Assembly: GCF_000516985.1 (NCBI RefSeq)
Contig: NW_006917104.1
Span: forward strand, 620,001-684,000
DNA from: Pestalotiopsis fici W106-1
Taxonomy: Eukaryota > Ascomycota > Sordariomycetes > Amphisphaeriales > Sporocadaceae
Direction: 5' to 3'
DNA length: 64,000 nucleotides
The position numbers were made by a program, and so were the translations under genes. Numbering within the stretch: position 1 is the first letter of the stretch; every line of letters starts with the position of its first letter. The notes beneath the pieces are model-generated. The model was not told the origin of the DNA. It did no database searches and saw nothing but the letters and a program-made list of their open reading frames with translations. This document shows positions 46,046-57,263 of the stretch, piece by piece.

Positions 46046-46680
46046 TCACGAATATACTTGCCATTTACCAACAGAGATTTGTATCAGACTACGTTTCCTA
46101 TGTTCGCAAGTACGGATTTGGTTAGGTATAAGCATTTTTATACCACATCGCGTAGCACTCCGCGCCATTGCCAGAGGTTCGCCAGAGGTTTGAGTGATAC
46201 CTATGTACGACGCGCGCTCCATAAGAAAACAGAACCACGAGCAATCTTGGCAAATCATGTCCCCTTTTCGCCTAGGCGACCATGAGACGGCTACGTTGTC
46301 TCTATCCAGCAGATCTGGCCGTCCCTCTCTCATCTCTTTGCCCGGATCTTCTTCAAGGAGGATATCACTACGGTCTGGTGAAACATCTTGGACCATGCTG
46401 TAGAACTGGGCACCATTTCGGAAAGGCGTTGCCATGGCTTTGAGCCAGTGGGTTTCGCTTGGCCCCAGCGCAAAGAGCATCTGAGCCGCAAAGTAGTCGA
46501 TTCCATACGTCAGTCGAGCTAGACTGGCGACCATGTAGCCAGGAGGCCGAGCATTGTTCTCAATCGGGTACGCAGAAGGCTTACGAGGGCTCCTCGTACC
46601 GACCGGGACAAGCTTCATGTGGTCTTTAGATTTGAGGTGACGGGTGAGGGTGTCGCAGTGATATACAAGGGCTGCGACGG
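46046..46680 (-). pseudogene. Possible remnant of a C2H2 zinc-finger gene
   Basis: The open frame ends at 46046. Its upstream end reads YHCDTLTRHLKSKDHM (about 46,660-46,618), resembling the second half of a C2H2 finger in fungal regulators. It is followed by SPRKPSAYPIENNARPPGYM and a helical region (IDYFAAQMLFALGPSETHWL). The first half of the finger and a clear start are missing, and the last 60 residues look non-coding. I read it as a fragment or an unspliced gene. The match to C2H2 is weak. Confidence 0.3.
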
Positions 46681-47425
46681 CGATAATCAGATGTGAGAAA
46701 CAGTCGATATGAGCAGACTGGAGGCATCCAGTTGTTTGAGTGTATCGTGCGTGCTGCTCTTAGCGTTTGTGGTAGTCTGGCATATGCTACGAGACTAATA
46801 CTGAACCGACGGTCTCTCAGACGAGCCTGTTGGTAAGATCATCCTTCGAGAGCTTTTCCTACGTTTGTCCCGTGACTGACATCCGAATTCTAGGTCTATC
46901 AGTGCCCTTGACAGAACTGCATCGCATCAGAGCCTTAATCACACCGTCCAGTCCCAATGACGGTGCCAACGACAAGAGCACCGCAGCTGCCCCGGTCGAC
47001 GCACGTATCTTCTTATTCTGTATTCTCCCTCATACCAGGTCTAGTCACCCTTAAGAGGCTCTCTTTGGGGTCTCAGCGACGAGTTGGACTTCTGCGCAGT
47101 GCTGGGGAACAGTACCGTTCTCCTTGATTGGGGCGGGAAGCCATTTCGTTGCTCAGAGCAACAAAATGTCTAGTGACTATGGGATGGTGCTGGCACTTCT
47201 GGTGCTCGACAAAGGACCTATGGCGCATCAATCTCCCCCACGCAGCGTACATATTTATTTTCTCATCTCCCCCACGCAACGTACACATTTATTTTTTCAG
47301 ACTGTCAACGCGACAGCTTGACTTCACAAAGCCACCTTTACAAACCATCAAATCAATCCAATTTTTCCATCTGCACACCAGAAGAGAACAACTGGCGATC
47401 AAGAAGATACACGATCGTCAACACA

Positions 47426-48098
47426 ATGGCTACCAATGTCCAGCGCTGGGTTTGCCGGGACAAGCCGGCTTGTAGCAAGCTGAAATACCTCAGGGACATC
47501 GTCCCAGAAAGTAAGACCACAATGCGCCTCAGCGGCCAAGCTATCATAACTGACCTCTTGGAATATAGACATGCGCAAGGTCAAGTCTGTCGACGGCGGA
47601 TTGCATTTCGTCACGAGTGGTGCCGTTCGCTTCGCTGATCAGCCCGATCGGATCGCTGGAGCAATTCCTTCGTTGCTGGCCCCAATGCTAGCTCAAGCAG
47701 CTTTGCGCCACGACATTGACGAGAACGGCGCTACATTGAAGAGTTTTCTGCAGAACTGGAGCAAGCACAGTGTCTTGCTCGACATGACGCTTGAAGATGA
47801 GGCCGCAATTCGTTCAAAGCTGAAAGGAATCAACCATGATTACCCAATGAACCAACTGTTCGCCAAAAAGCCCTCGCTGATGCCGAAAGCTTTGCCGACT
47901 TGGCATGCAGAGAGCACCACTGTTAAGATCTCCGGAGATGTTATTGTCGTGGTATTCAAAGACAATGATGGAGTTAACTTGATGCGTGTCTCTGTTGATG
48001 CGACAAAGCTGGAGACACCATTCGATTTCGGACCGCTGGTGCTGATGTTGTTGATATTGGTGGTTGTGGTGGTGGTGTCGCCATACGAGGACATGTAA
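47426..48098 (+). CDS. Hypothetical protein with hydrophobic C-terminal tail
   Basis: Two exons: 47426..47510 and 47569..48098, joined over GTAAGA..ATATAG, 204 residues in phase. No family recognised. It has no signal peptide. The N-terminus reads MATNVQRWVCRDKPACSKLK, the middle is mixed alpha/beta-like, and the end is a short hydrophobic run (LVLMLLILVVVVVVSPYEDM) from a GTT/GTG-rich, low-complexity stretch. It could be a tail-anchored protein, or the tail could come from repeat expansion or a frame change. The gene lies between the two copies of the 124-bp direct repeat. Confidence 0.5.
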
Positions 48099-49333
48099 AA
48101 GGATCAAGCCCACTATTTTGATTGGACAGGAATTATTTTCTTCACAGGAATTTCTTGGGTTTCCTGTCATTGGATAAACATAAAACCATCCAAGAACACT
48201 TCGCCACGCACCTGATGTTGGCTTGCTGGGGAAAGAAGCAGCGGATTGCTAGAGCCCCCAATGATCCAAATCTGATCCTTTGGAGCTTAGCGCTTAAGGT
48301 ATTCCGGAGCCTCGTCAGGTTGTACGCCTCGGGAGGAATGCTGTAGCTGCATGGCGAGACTCAAAGAGCGTTGCAGTGGAATGAAGATGCGCCGAGCTGA
48401 GATGTAGGCGAACCAGGTATGGTTCTAACCCACCATCTCTTTGGAGACCCGCCATGATAATTGGTGTTTCTGAGCTCGAGTGGCTGATCCTTTGGGCGCG
48501 GACTCATCAGTTAGCTATAGTTTCCACTCGGGTAGATCCTTCCAAGCGAGGCTTACGACGGGAACATGACTGGCAGCGAAGGCGGCTTCTATTGAATCCA
48601 TTGAGTGATGCCTCTTGTTTCATTTATCATCGATCGACTCGACTGCTGGCTGTGATCTATGTTCCGTTAAGTGTAAATGCATTGCCATGTCTAGAATCTA
48701 AGAACCAACCACTAATCAGTATGACAAGTGTTTGGATCATTGACCAATACGAGTTGTGATTGCTTCAGGAAAAAGAAAACATGTGAAGAGGCAAGACTTT
48801 TGAATAATGGTACGGTTGGATCCCGCCTTGAGACAGACGCCGCAAATACGTCTCCATTGCCAATCGGACCTAATGGTAACCCGCCCCGCGAGAGAAGCCG
48901 GCCGGATGCAACCGCTTTAAATCGAGACACGGCAAGCCGAACAAAGGTTTGAGACATGGCATCGAGGGTTATCATGACTTGTCGAACCAGCACCTGTGAG
49001 ACGAGAAAGACGGTAACTGTCGGCCACAAGGGATGCGAGCGCGTGGCAATTGCAAAACACGGCAGATTGAGGGGAAATAAGGACGCCGATGACGATCATG
49101 GCTTTCGGTAGTTTATTTGTTGCTCAGGAACAATCTGTATGCGAGCATGACATAATTTATCGAGTTTCTGTATTTTTATAAGCTTGGCAGAATTAATCCG
49201 GGCTATTTAGAGCACTCGTTTTCTGCTAATACATCGAGAAGAAAGCCTTCAACGCATTCACCCACTTCCTTGCATCTTTTCACAAACACGGGCTTTCAGG
49301 ACCTCCAGAAATAACAAGTCTACTAGAACCAAG
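48099..49333. other. Intergenic region holding repeat copy B
   Basis: No supported gene besides the repeat-associated open frame (48454..48759). The end (about 49,230-49,330) is a C/A-rich leader for the secreted protein gene. Confidence 0.45.
48445..48568. repeat. Dispersed direct repeat, copy B (124 bp)
   Basis: Same orientation as copy A at 44521..44644, offset 3,924 bases. The frame starting MIIGVSELEWLILWARTH continues past the repeat to 48759 (101 residues). Confidence 0.8.
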
Positions 49334-50437
49334 ATGAGATTCTCTACTGCAGGCATTGCACTATGTGCGATTCAGGCCGTCACCAGCTCCGCCATTGAAC
49401 CGAGACAGGCCTTGACCTGTACGCCTGGCAACAAAGTGGCAACCGTATGAAAATCCCAAGAAACTTCTTCCTGCACCTTTCTGACATCGCTGCTTTATTT
49501 CGTTCGAGAGCCTAATGAATTATTGATACTAGTATAATGACTTGACTGTCCTCCCCGTCGATGACGGCAACACCGGCTTGACCTCTGCCCAGCTCAACCC
49601 ATACATGGATCTCAACTACACCAGATTCAGTGTAATTTCGGGGCCGACGAGCGGTGGCAACACGATCTTCTACACTCTCTCCCGCATCGCAGCTGGGACT
49701 CTGAGTTCTGTTGAGTAGGTTGTCTCTTTCTGTCCCTCTGTTTCTTGTATTCCATGCTTCTTGTTGCGGACGTGGCCCTCAAGGTATCCGAGAAATATAC
49801 TGATCCAAAGATTCCCCGCCACAGGAATTCTCTCAACAGCATCTTGGGCTCGTTGGGCCTCGGCATTGGTCTGCCCGCTCTCCTGGAAGCGCCGCGCATC
49901 GTTGGCTCAAGATCTACAACTCAGTACCGCCTTCAAAGCTTCCAGTTCGGTGAGTCTGCTCGCAATGATTCTCATCTGTTCATGGTCACCTTAACATATC
50001 GCATGTTTCTTTCGTATGAAGGGCTCACTCCCCCAGCGGGAGCTATCTGTCACCCCCCTTAACCATAACATGGACCAGGAGAAACGCTAACTCTTTTATA
50101 CTAAGGCTGCACGATCCGAGCTGGGACGCCAGCCGCCGTGATCCCCATTCCCTGCACGGTCACCGTCCGACCCGTCGAGCCGCAGCGTCTCGCCCTGGGT
50201 CAGAGCTACAACTGCTCCTACGCCGCAACACCGGCGATCGGCATCGGTAGTGGACTCACGCTCAAGACGTGCACGCCCACGGGCTTACTCGCCGGCCAGG
50301 GCTACACCTTCCAGACCACGCCCGACATTCTCAACACCTCGAGCCTGGGATCCCTGCAGGCGCTCGTAGATACTGCGCTTGAGTTGCTCGTCGTTAGCGT
50401 GTTTGATAACTTTACTTATCGCGAGTATTGCCTTTGA
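49334..50437 (+). CDS. Secreted protein with DNFTY-type C-terminus
   Basis: Four exons: 49334..49444, 49533..49714, 49825..49949 and 50106..50437, 249 residues, all joins in phase. A signal peptide (MRFSTAGIALCAIQAVTSSA) is followed by a mature N-terminus near EPRQALTC. The layout fits a group of uncharacterised secreted ascomycete proteins: a DLTVLPVDDGNTGLT block, NLNY-like sequence, YRLQSFQFGC in the middle, a conserved pair of later cysteines and a final VFDNFTYREYC. It is probably an extracellular beta-sandwich. No catalytic motif seen. The third exon is hard to find by ORF alone but fits by phase (GA then G) and by the QSFQFGC block. Confidence 0.7.
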
Positions 50438-50974
50438 GAAACGGCGTGAGCTATATGCTCTGAGTTACTTATGCAGTATTGATTTTACCGGTCAAGTCAT
50501 TCTGCTCAATACCTTGAGGTGGGTGCAATGGGTAGTCTGCACAGTCTGCGAATTGGTAATTAACACGACTGAGAGCTTTGCAATGTTGTTGTTGTTGTTG
50601 TTGTGCTTAGTGGCCGATAGAGATCATGTGAGGATGACAAAGCCTTGGCAAGCGTGTCCGCCAACGCATCGATGCAGTTGTGGTGTTGGTCAAGTGCGGC
50701 GTTGAGTAAAGCTGCACATGTGGTTCAGTCTCGAGTGTCCTCGCTGCCCTCTCCGGACCTTGGCAAGGGTGGTTGTCCCGACAAGAAAGAGGAATGCGGG
50801 GTTGGACCGCCCGAGAATGTATCATAGAAATCTGTTTTGCTACTGAATTCCTCCCGTTGGCCACCTAGCCCTATCCCGGTTCCTGGGACATAGCGACCAG
50901 GAGGAGGCCGTCTTGAGCTGCGGCGGTTGAAAAGCGCCCGACAAGAAGCCATTTGACAGTGCATCAACCGATTC
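50438..50974. other. Convergent 3' region
   Basis: Between the secreted protein (+) and the Zn2Cys6 gene (-). It includes a (ttg)n run near 50,585 and the continuation of the Zn2Cys6 frame beyond its stop (to 50840). Confidence 0.45.
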
Positions 50975-51328
50975 CTAGCCACACTCGCTCGCGTGACCGA
51001 TAATGTCCACGGAAAAGTCAAAGTCTAGATGCAGCGCCGTGTTATCTGGCGTGTAACTACTACTACTTGCATCCTCCGGGAGCTTGGCCACGGCCGCGGG
51101 ACTAGGGTCCTCGTCAAGTCCGGGAGTGCTAATCTCGGTGTCAAACGGACTGTCTCGGGCGTCTCTGGCCCGTTTAGAGGGCCGCGGGATGCATTCAACA
51201 TTTGCGCGGTAGCAGCGCTTGCAGCGCTTCTTGTTTGCCGGCCGTGTGCATCGCACCTTGTGCGCATGGCAGCGAATGCAGGCCGGCTTGTGGCAGGCTT
51301 CATCCCGGCTATCATCCATATTGGCCAT
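50975..51328 (-). CDS. Short Zn2Cys6 DNA-binding protein, probably truncated
   Basis: Starts at the ATG at 51328 (MANMDDSRDEACHKPA); the frame is open upstream to 51406. The binuclear zinc cluster is complete: CIRC, HAHKVRC, eight residues, CKRC, YRANVEC, the C6 pattern of fungal transcription factors. An acidic/Ser-rich linker follows, and a TAG at 50975 ends the protein at 117 residues. Past the TAG the same frame stays open for 44 codons, to 50840, with plausible regulator-like sequence (VDALSNGFLSG). No middle-homology domain is present. It is either a natural small DNA-binding protein or a pseudogenised regulator. Confidence 0.55.
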   Translation of the reverse strand: MANMDDSRDEACHKPACIRCHAHKVRCTRPANKKRCKRCYRANVECIPRPSKRARDARDSPFDTEISTPGLDEDPSPAAVAKLPEDASSSSYTPDNTALHLDFDFSVDIIGHASECG

Positions 51329-52839
51329 ATTACTGGATACGAATGAGCCAGCTTTGGCGTGAAAATCCCAGTGCCGTGAGCAGCTTTTCATGCCCTGTTT
51401 CTTCATGGATAGATCAACAACCTGTAAGGCTTGTGAAACAATGAAATAGGGACACCTACGCCATAGGCATGCATTGCAGCTAATAGCAACGAGGTGTCAA
51501 ACACGAATATAAGGAGAGTAGTGGCTGACGTAGGAGTACTTCCACCAAAAGGATTGACAAACACACACATAGAACACAGAAAGAGATGAGGATCGAATAT
51601 GCCAAGTGATACAGTTGCTTACCTTCTGCACATTCAAAGTCATTTATTCTTTTCTGTCACAGAATCCCAAGTCCCCAGCCCACTAGACTTTTATGGAGAC
51701 TCCATAATCAAAGCCCAACTCCAAGCTCACTCTGTCTATAATACACTTTGAGTGCTCTCTTCATGCCACGCTTGTGGGGACTATTGCAGCTTTCCTAATC
51801 GCAAGTTCTAACACAATCGCCGTTGCCAACACCCTTAAGGGAGAAAGCAGGGGTGAGAGTTGGTGACAGGGGTGATATGTGATCAAGTACATGAAATAAT
51901 TAGGAATGAATAGCCATGTGCTATTTCAAGCCTGAATCCATCTTCTGTGCCGCTCGATGATGCAGTTTGCTGCGTGATTGGGGCGTAGAAAGCTGGATCC
52001 ATGCTTGTAGGGAGCGCATCGAATGAAGGCATATGACTAATAAAAAAGTTCCTTCTTTCTGAATCATGATATGATTGTACCAATCTACGGGACTTGGCAA
52101 GTTGGATCTGCTACCATGACGCGAGCAGGTGTGTTGTAATTGTAAGCTGGAGAGCTGTAATCCATAATGGAGCTCAATAGCTTATCTATCTGACTATGCG
52201 CACCAGTCGGGCTAACAATTGTGCTGGGGGGGCTAACCAATTAAATTAATCCGATCACCGTTGTGGTTACTGCCATAATAATGGCCAACCAATAGATAAT
52301 AGTAGCCTAATCTTGGGGACTAAGCTTGAATACTCTGACAAGTCTTTGTGTTATAAGAGAGAAATCCCGTCTTTTGCTCTGTCAGCCTGTGGCCTTGTTG
52401 AGGCAAGGATCTTTGCAGAACGAGTCTTGACTCAATGCTCCGCCACTGCGGCTATTTGTCTAATTGAAGTCGCTAAGATAAAGAGTTCAAGAACAACTGC
52501 AAATTCGACCACAAATACTGAGCAAGGGTCTCTGCGATTATTCCGGGCTGACGCGTCATATAGTCTTCAACATCGAACCAACTGCATAAGCAGGAAGGAT
52601 TTTATAAACACATCCACATTTGCCAAGGCCCCAGTGACATCGGATTAAGAAGCGGCACGCAGACCAACCTCATACATGTGTCACATAGTGGATCACGGAT
52701 CCCATACACCAGGATGTGCTTGAGCACATAACGACAGCGAAATAAAATGTTGGAGACCACCGGGGATCAGCCAAGGCCACCGAAATAAATCTGTTGAGCC
52801 TGCGCCTTGTTAAAACTAAAGGCGCAAAATATGAAGAAG
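51329..52839. other. Gene-poor region
   Basis: 1.5 kb without a supported gene. A 25-base stretch at 52762..52786 resembles one at 44456..44480 (21 of 25 identical). Confidence 0.4.
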
Positions 52840-53841
52840 TTATAGCATCGCTTTTAATTCCCCGCTTTCGCCGACATCCTTCCCCACGTGTTGGATCATC
52901 TCGGACTCCTCCCACGCCTCCCACGCCTCTTGCACCGCTTTCCAATATTTCTCCTTATCCTCGAGGATTAGCGCGCAGTGCTCCGCCTTCTCGAAACCGA
53001 CTATGCCGACTCGGCAGCCCAGTCCCCGCCGTGTCTCGTCGGCGTGGGCAAGGACATCGGCAGCGGCCACCACGGCGTCACCGCGAGAGTAAAGGTAAAG
53101 CCGGGCGGGGGCGGGGCCGAAGGCAGCGGGGTTCAGCAGGTCACGGCGCAAGTCGTGGACAGAGCGCATAGCGCCTGCGCTTTGCAGAGCGTGGATCACG
53201 GCGACGGTGCCGCCAACAAGAGGTGCACCGAGAGCGCGGACGAGCGGCCGGTTGGCGGGGAGCGAGATCAGCGCCGCTTGGTACGCGTGCGCAAACGAGG
53301 CGTCGCCGGGGCACGAGTCGAAGACGACGAGGCCGAGGCGGGCACGCACAAGTGCAATTGCGCCGGTTGTAGCGTCGGAGTCATCCTCGTCATCGTCAGG
53401 ATCTGACGCCATGAGCTGCAGTGCCGTATTGCACCCTCCGTGCGAAAAGACGTGTAATAGGACGTCCCGGCCGCTGCTACTTGCGGCAGTCTTTTGCAAA
53501 ATATCTACAATTGCGGCCCGGGCGGGCCGCAGCCGTGCGCGCAGGGCTGTAAATGAGCGGAAGGCAAGGTCAGCAAAGACAGTGCGGAGGAGCAGGATGT
53601 AAGTCTGCGGATAACGCGCCCGGTAGCCGGCGACATATTTGTGAACACGCGGTGTGGAGGCGCCGCCGAGCCATGTGCAAATGATGACGAGCGTAGGGGC
53701 TGGTGTGATGTCTTCTTCGCGATCGTTCAAAGGGGAGACTGAGGCCGATGCGGGCCGGTAAAGGAAGATGTTATTGCCTAAATCCAAGGGCTCGCCCATC
53801 CCAGTGGCATTACTAGGATTACTCCTAGCAGCAGATGCCAT
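52840..53841 (-). CDS. DUF829/PaxU-like alpha/beta hydrolase
   Basis: Single exon, 333 residues from the first ATG (MASAARSNP). It belongs to the DUF829 group (TMEM53; PaxU of indole-diterpene clusters). Blocks: LVIICTWLGGASTPRVHKYV (N-terminal strand and loop), YPQTYILLLRTVFADLAF, then VLLHVFSHGGCNTALQLM with the nucleophile-like Ser in SHGG. LGLVVFDSCPGDAS follows, then LYLYSRGDAVV and KAEHCALI, where Asp and His would complete a triad. The coding region is very GC-rich inside AT-rich surroundings. PaxU naming does not prove a diterpene role; no prenyltransferase, cyclase or P450 is seen in this window. The C-terminal 25 residues are polar and variable. Confidence 0.82.
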   Translation of the reverse strand: MASAARSNPSNATGMGEPLDLGNNIFLYRPASASVSPLNDREEDITPAPTLVIICTWLGGASTPRVHKYVAGYRARYPQTYILLLRTVFADLAFRSFTALRARLRPARAAIVDILQKTAASSSGRDVLLHVFSHGGCNTALQLMASDPDDDEDDSDATTGAIALVRARLGLVVFDSCPGDASFAHAYQAALISLPANRPLVRALGAPLVGGTVAVIHALQSAGAMRSVHDLRRDLLNPAAFGPAPARLYLYSRGDAVVAAADVLAHADETRRGLGCRVGIVGFEKAEHCALILEDKEKYWKAVQEAWEAWEESEMIQHVGKDVGESGELKAML

Positions 53842-56164
53842 AACGGCCAATATTTACCAAAGGAGGCGCTGACTCGCTGATTATGTTGATTCATATAAAG
53901 AGAGGGATCAGAAGTCACTTTTCGGTTGAATCCCATCCAGTGGGATATTTACAACTTACATGTAACCTGTTCTTAGGATTATGCCAACAAACCCAGGTGA
54001 GCGGCATTAGCCCTGGAGTGACGCGTTATTTGGGGCGCGGGGAACGGGAGGGGGGTCAAGGTCAGGGATGTCTGCACGCCGCTGGGCGTCGCTGGTTTAG
54101 GTGCTTTCGAATCTGGGGTCTCTTGTGCTGTGCCACCCTTACAAGGTAGGAGCCACGTTTTTTTTTTTTTTTTTTTTCAACGCAGGAAGCAATCGGTCCC
54201 GGATTTCGGATCATGATGTATAAAATGGTGAGATTCGCGTAAAAGTCGGCACCCATATTGGCAGGTTAATCGCAAGGATTGCATACAGTTGGTTCTATCT
54301 ACTTGGCGGCATAGTCTCAACGGCACAGTCACGCCTCAGTCTGACCTCAGCAAGTGCATATGAGCTCTTATCAACTCCGGCATTGTATGTGGTAAGCGTG
54401 AGAGCGATGAGGCAGCCAATGGCATTGCATGGATTTGGCTATGCCGCGCACGATCTTATGACTATTGAAGGAGTGAGATGGATACACAAGTTGTTCTTGG
54501 CAAAGGAAAACATGCCGGAACGATCATCACAGAGATGAGTCGAGCCAGAGAGCAAAGGAACGTGCATCGTGCGGACTTGATTCTGGTTCTGACGGAAGAG
54601 GCCTTGTCAACTAGTTGCATTCAATTTCACAAGCTTCGTATCGGCCTGTGAAGCGACGAGAAGAATGAGAGTAATGAATGTTTGGCAGTTCTATCCAACG
54701 ACGGGCCTATTCAATCTTGTGCAGTCTCTTTGGCGTTGACGGAGTGTATAGTCTGACCCAAGGCAGACACCACGTAGCCACGGCGCTGGCCAATTCTGAT
54801 GGACGGAGACGGAGAGGCTTCAATGTACAAGTGCCAATGTCAAAATCCAAGACCATTGTTCCGCATGGTTCGATCGAAAAGGTGACTTGTTCTGCCGACA
54901 TCTCAAATGCATTGACGGAATATAATTGATCTTGAGCGCTACCAATTCATTCGTCTAGCTAAGCTACTTTAGCCAAGAGCAACAATCTCGATCTTTCGTA
55001 TCGCTAAATTCTCAATTTAAACTGTGCATTATTTCTAATCATGACCATTTTCTTGCCCACAAAGCAGCCCCTATTCTGGTCGGTCTTTGCTTTTAGATTG
55101 GAAGACGTGTTTAGTACCAAAGATAAAGCCACCATGAGCTGTACAACCAAGCCTATGTAGTGATTCGAAATAGTAGGCAATTGAATTAGCCAAAGGACAG
55201 AAGCAACTGATTCATATATACTCTCAAGCATGTTGATTTCATGCTCACTTCATCCACCTTTTTTGCACGTTTTCTTCGGTATGTCGGACGAGCGATCCAC
55301 CATGTTGACCCACTATTTGAATCAAGTCAGCCAAGAAAGAGACAACTTGACAGACGTGTACGTACCTTAGATTTTATTATGCAATGGTTAATCTGATAAT
55401 ATATTAAAGTGAAACTTAATCGGACGAATAATTGTTATGCCTTTTAATGCGCTAACGTATGAGTGGCCACCGCAGATCACCCGCTCGGGGATAAAAGACA
55501 GCTCTTTACCATATCTCCTTTGTAGACGAGTAGGATTAGCTCAAATATCCTTTCTACCCTTCCTCGATCTTGTATTACCTTCTAAAGGGTTGCGAAATCG
55601 GGTTGGATCCCATTTCTTGAGAATTGGCATCGGCCGCTGACTTGGGGACTGCGTTAAATAGGAATGCGTGTAGGTTCATGCTAACAAGATATGCTGGCTG
55701 AGAGGATACTACTGAGCAACAACTGAATCAAATTAACTCGAAATGACCTTACATTGGTTCACCATTGTAGTCGCCAAAGGGTATTAATTGCTTCATCTAG
55801 GAGTGAGATATACACTTGGAGTAATCACTAAGGTAATGACTGTACATGACTGCAAAGTATCTGTAAAACATTCATTCTTCACTGATGCTGCCGAGGATCG
55901 TTCTCGTAAAAGCAATCCTCACCTGCATCCTGACGATCCAGACGATCCATAATCCTGGTGCTCTACCAAGACCCTGATACTATTAACACCTGCTGGCAGC
56001 TAACAGCAGTGATTGACTTTGACGTCTGGGCCCATGGCCTCTGTCCCGTAGTGTGTCTTCCTGAGCGCCGACACATGTTTGTTCTTCTATCATAGTGCAT
56101 GCTCGCAACATTTAGATGCAGTCATGGTATCTTTTGGCGGCGTATTTACCAGACACCTCTGAGG
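53842..56164. other. 2.3 kb gene-free AT-rich region with a T20 tract
   Basis: No supported gene on either strand. A run of 20 T lies at 54158..54177. The small open frames (for example 54678..54929) have no recognisable features. Confidence 0.45.
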
Positions 56165-56566
56165 CTAGTTTGCTGTATCGTACTTGTGAAATACCTTGGC
56201 GATGATAGTCCACGTGCCATTGATTTTGATCAGGGTCAGGAAGTCGGTGTAGTCGGCGCCGGCGGCATCCTTCTCCATGTCTATGCGGACAACAGCAGTT
56301 GTCTGTGTCATGGACAAGACATCGAGCCTTGTGGTAATGTCGGAAGCAGCCCCGTTTTGATCAACAAAGGTGTACAGGTTGCTGATGGAACCAGCCAGCA
56401 TGTCGGGCTTGGGGGGACTGATGAAGCCGTACATGACAGCATCCTTGTGGAATGCCTCCTCAACGGCCTTGCTGCTGCCGATGCGGAGAGCCTCGACGTA
56501 TTTGCCGGCGGCCATGATGACGGCATCGTACTCGGCGGTGGCAACAGTCTTGAGGTTGGGGGCCAT
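56165..56566 (-). CDS. NTF2-like protein (lumazine-binding/SnoaL type)
   Basis: Single exon, 133 residues from MAPNLKTVATAEYDAVIMAA. The pattern is that of the NTF2-like cone fold: an N-terminal helix (AGKYVEALRIGSSKAVEEAF), HKDAVMYGFISPP, a helix (GSISNLYTFVDQNG), then beta strands (TTRLDVLSMTQTTAVVRIDM; YTDFLTLIKINGTWTIIAKV) ending FHKYD. The final GTWTIIAKVFH is typical of the putative lumazine-binding/SnoaL-like group. Members are small enzymes or ligand binders; the activity here is unknown. It is the left end of the possible metabolic cluster and diverges from the alcohol dehydrogenase. Confidence 0.75.
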   Translation of the reverse strand: MAPNLKTVATAEYDAVIMAAGKYVEALRIGSSKAVEEAFHKDAVMYGFISPPKPDMLAGSISNLYTFVDQNGAASDITTRLDVLSMTQTTAVVRIDMEKDAAGADYTDFLTLIKINGTWTIIAKVFHKYDTAN

Positions 56567-57263
56567 AGTGTCGTTTCTTTTCTTTTCTTTTATATGGCAA
56601 AGGACAAAAAGTAATGACTGTGGAAAAGTGGGGAGCGTGCGTTTGATTGAGAAACACACGAGCCTTTGTGGTCAAGTGAAGCTGTGTCGCTTGGTAGATA
56701 TTACGTCCGGAGGGTAAGTTGAGCGAGCCTGAAGAGTGTTTTAATAGACGATTGGTACAACACTGAATATTTTTGATTTTTAAGCAGATATACGGACGAG
56801 TACCAACTGCCTAGTAGGAATCAAGAGTGGATAATCAATATGGAAGCTGTTATAGGAATAGCTGATATTGTTGACGTCGGCTCTAGGCTCCGACGAGCAA
56901 GGCCTGTAGGTTTTGACTTTTACTATACCTTATTTGCTAATGATTGTTATACTTGATTTGCTCACGCGAACCAATCACAAGTGTCGGACTGTAAGACCGA
57001 CACGAGCCTAGCTTAAGCATTAGGGTGGGTCGGTTCAGAGTCTTGAGCAGTTTCGGACAGTTCCACTCCTCACTCCATGACTAATGAAGTATTCTAACAG
57101 AGCCCTTGACTGGCGTCGATGCATGCTTGTCAAGCTCAAAGTCATGCACCATGAGAGCAACTGAAGTTTCCTTTGCTAACACAGTACGAACTGCAATTCA
57201 CTCATCCCATACGTGAGCTAGGTGTACATGAACCAGAAATCGTTTTGAGGCAACAGGTCAACC
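56567..57263. other. Divergent promoter region, NTF2-like / alcohol dehydrogenase
   Basis: A 700-base intergenic region. The leader of the NTF2-like gene has a ttttctttt repeat just upstream of its ATG. No gene seen. Confidence 0.5.

Larger units (their letters stand above)
44281..47425. other. Gene-poor accessory region
   Basis: 3.1 kb holding repeat copy A and a possible C2H2 gene remnant, both listed separately. Otherwise no supported gene. Confidence 0.45.

Noticed and set aside
52840..53841. Evidence for an indole-diterpene cluster from the PaxU-like gene
   Set aside because: No geranylgeranyl synthase, prenyltransferase, cyclase or P450 is encoded in the window; DUF829 proteins are common outside such clusters.
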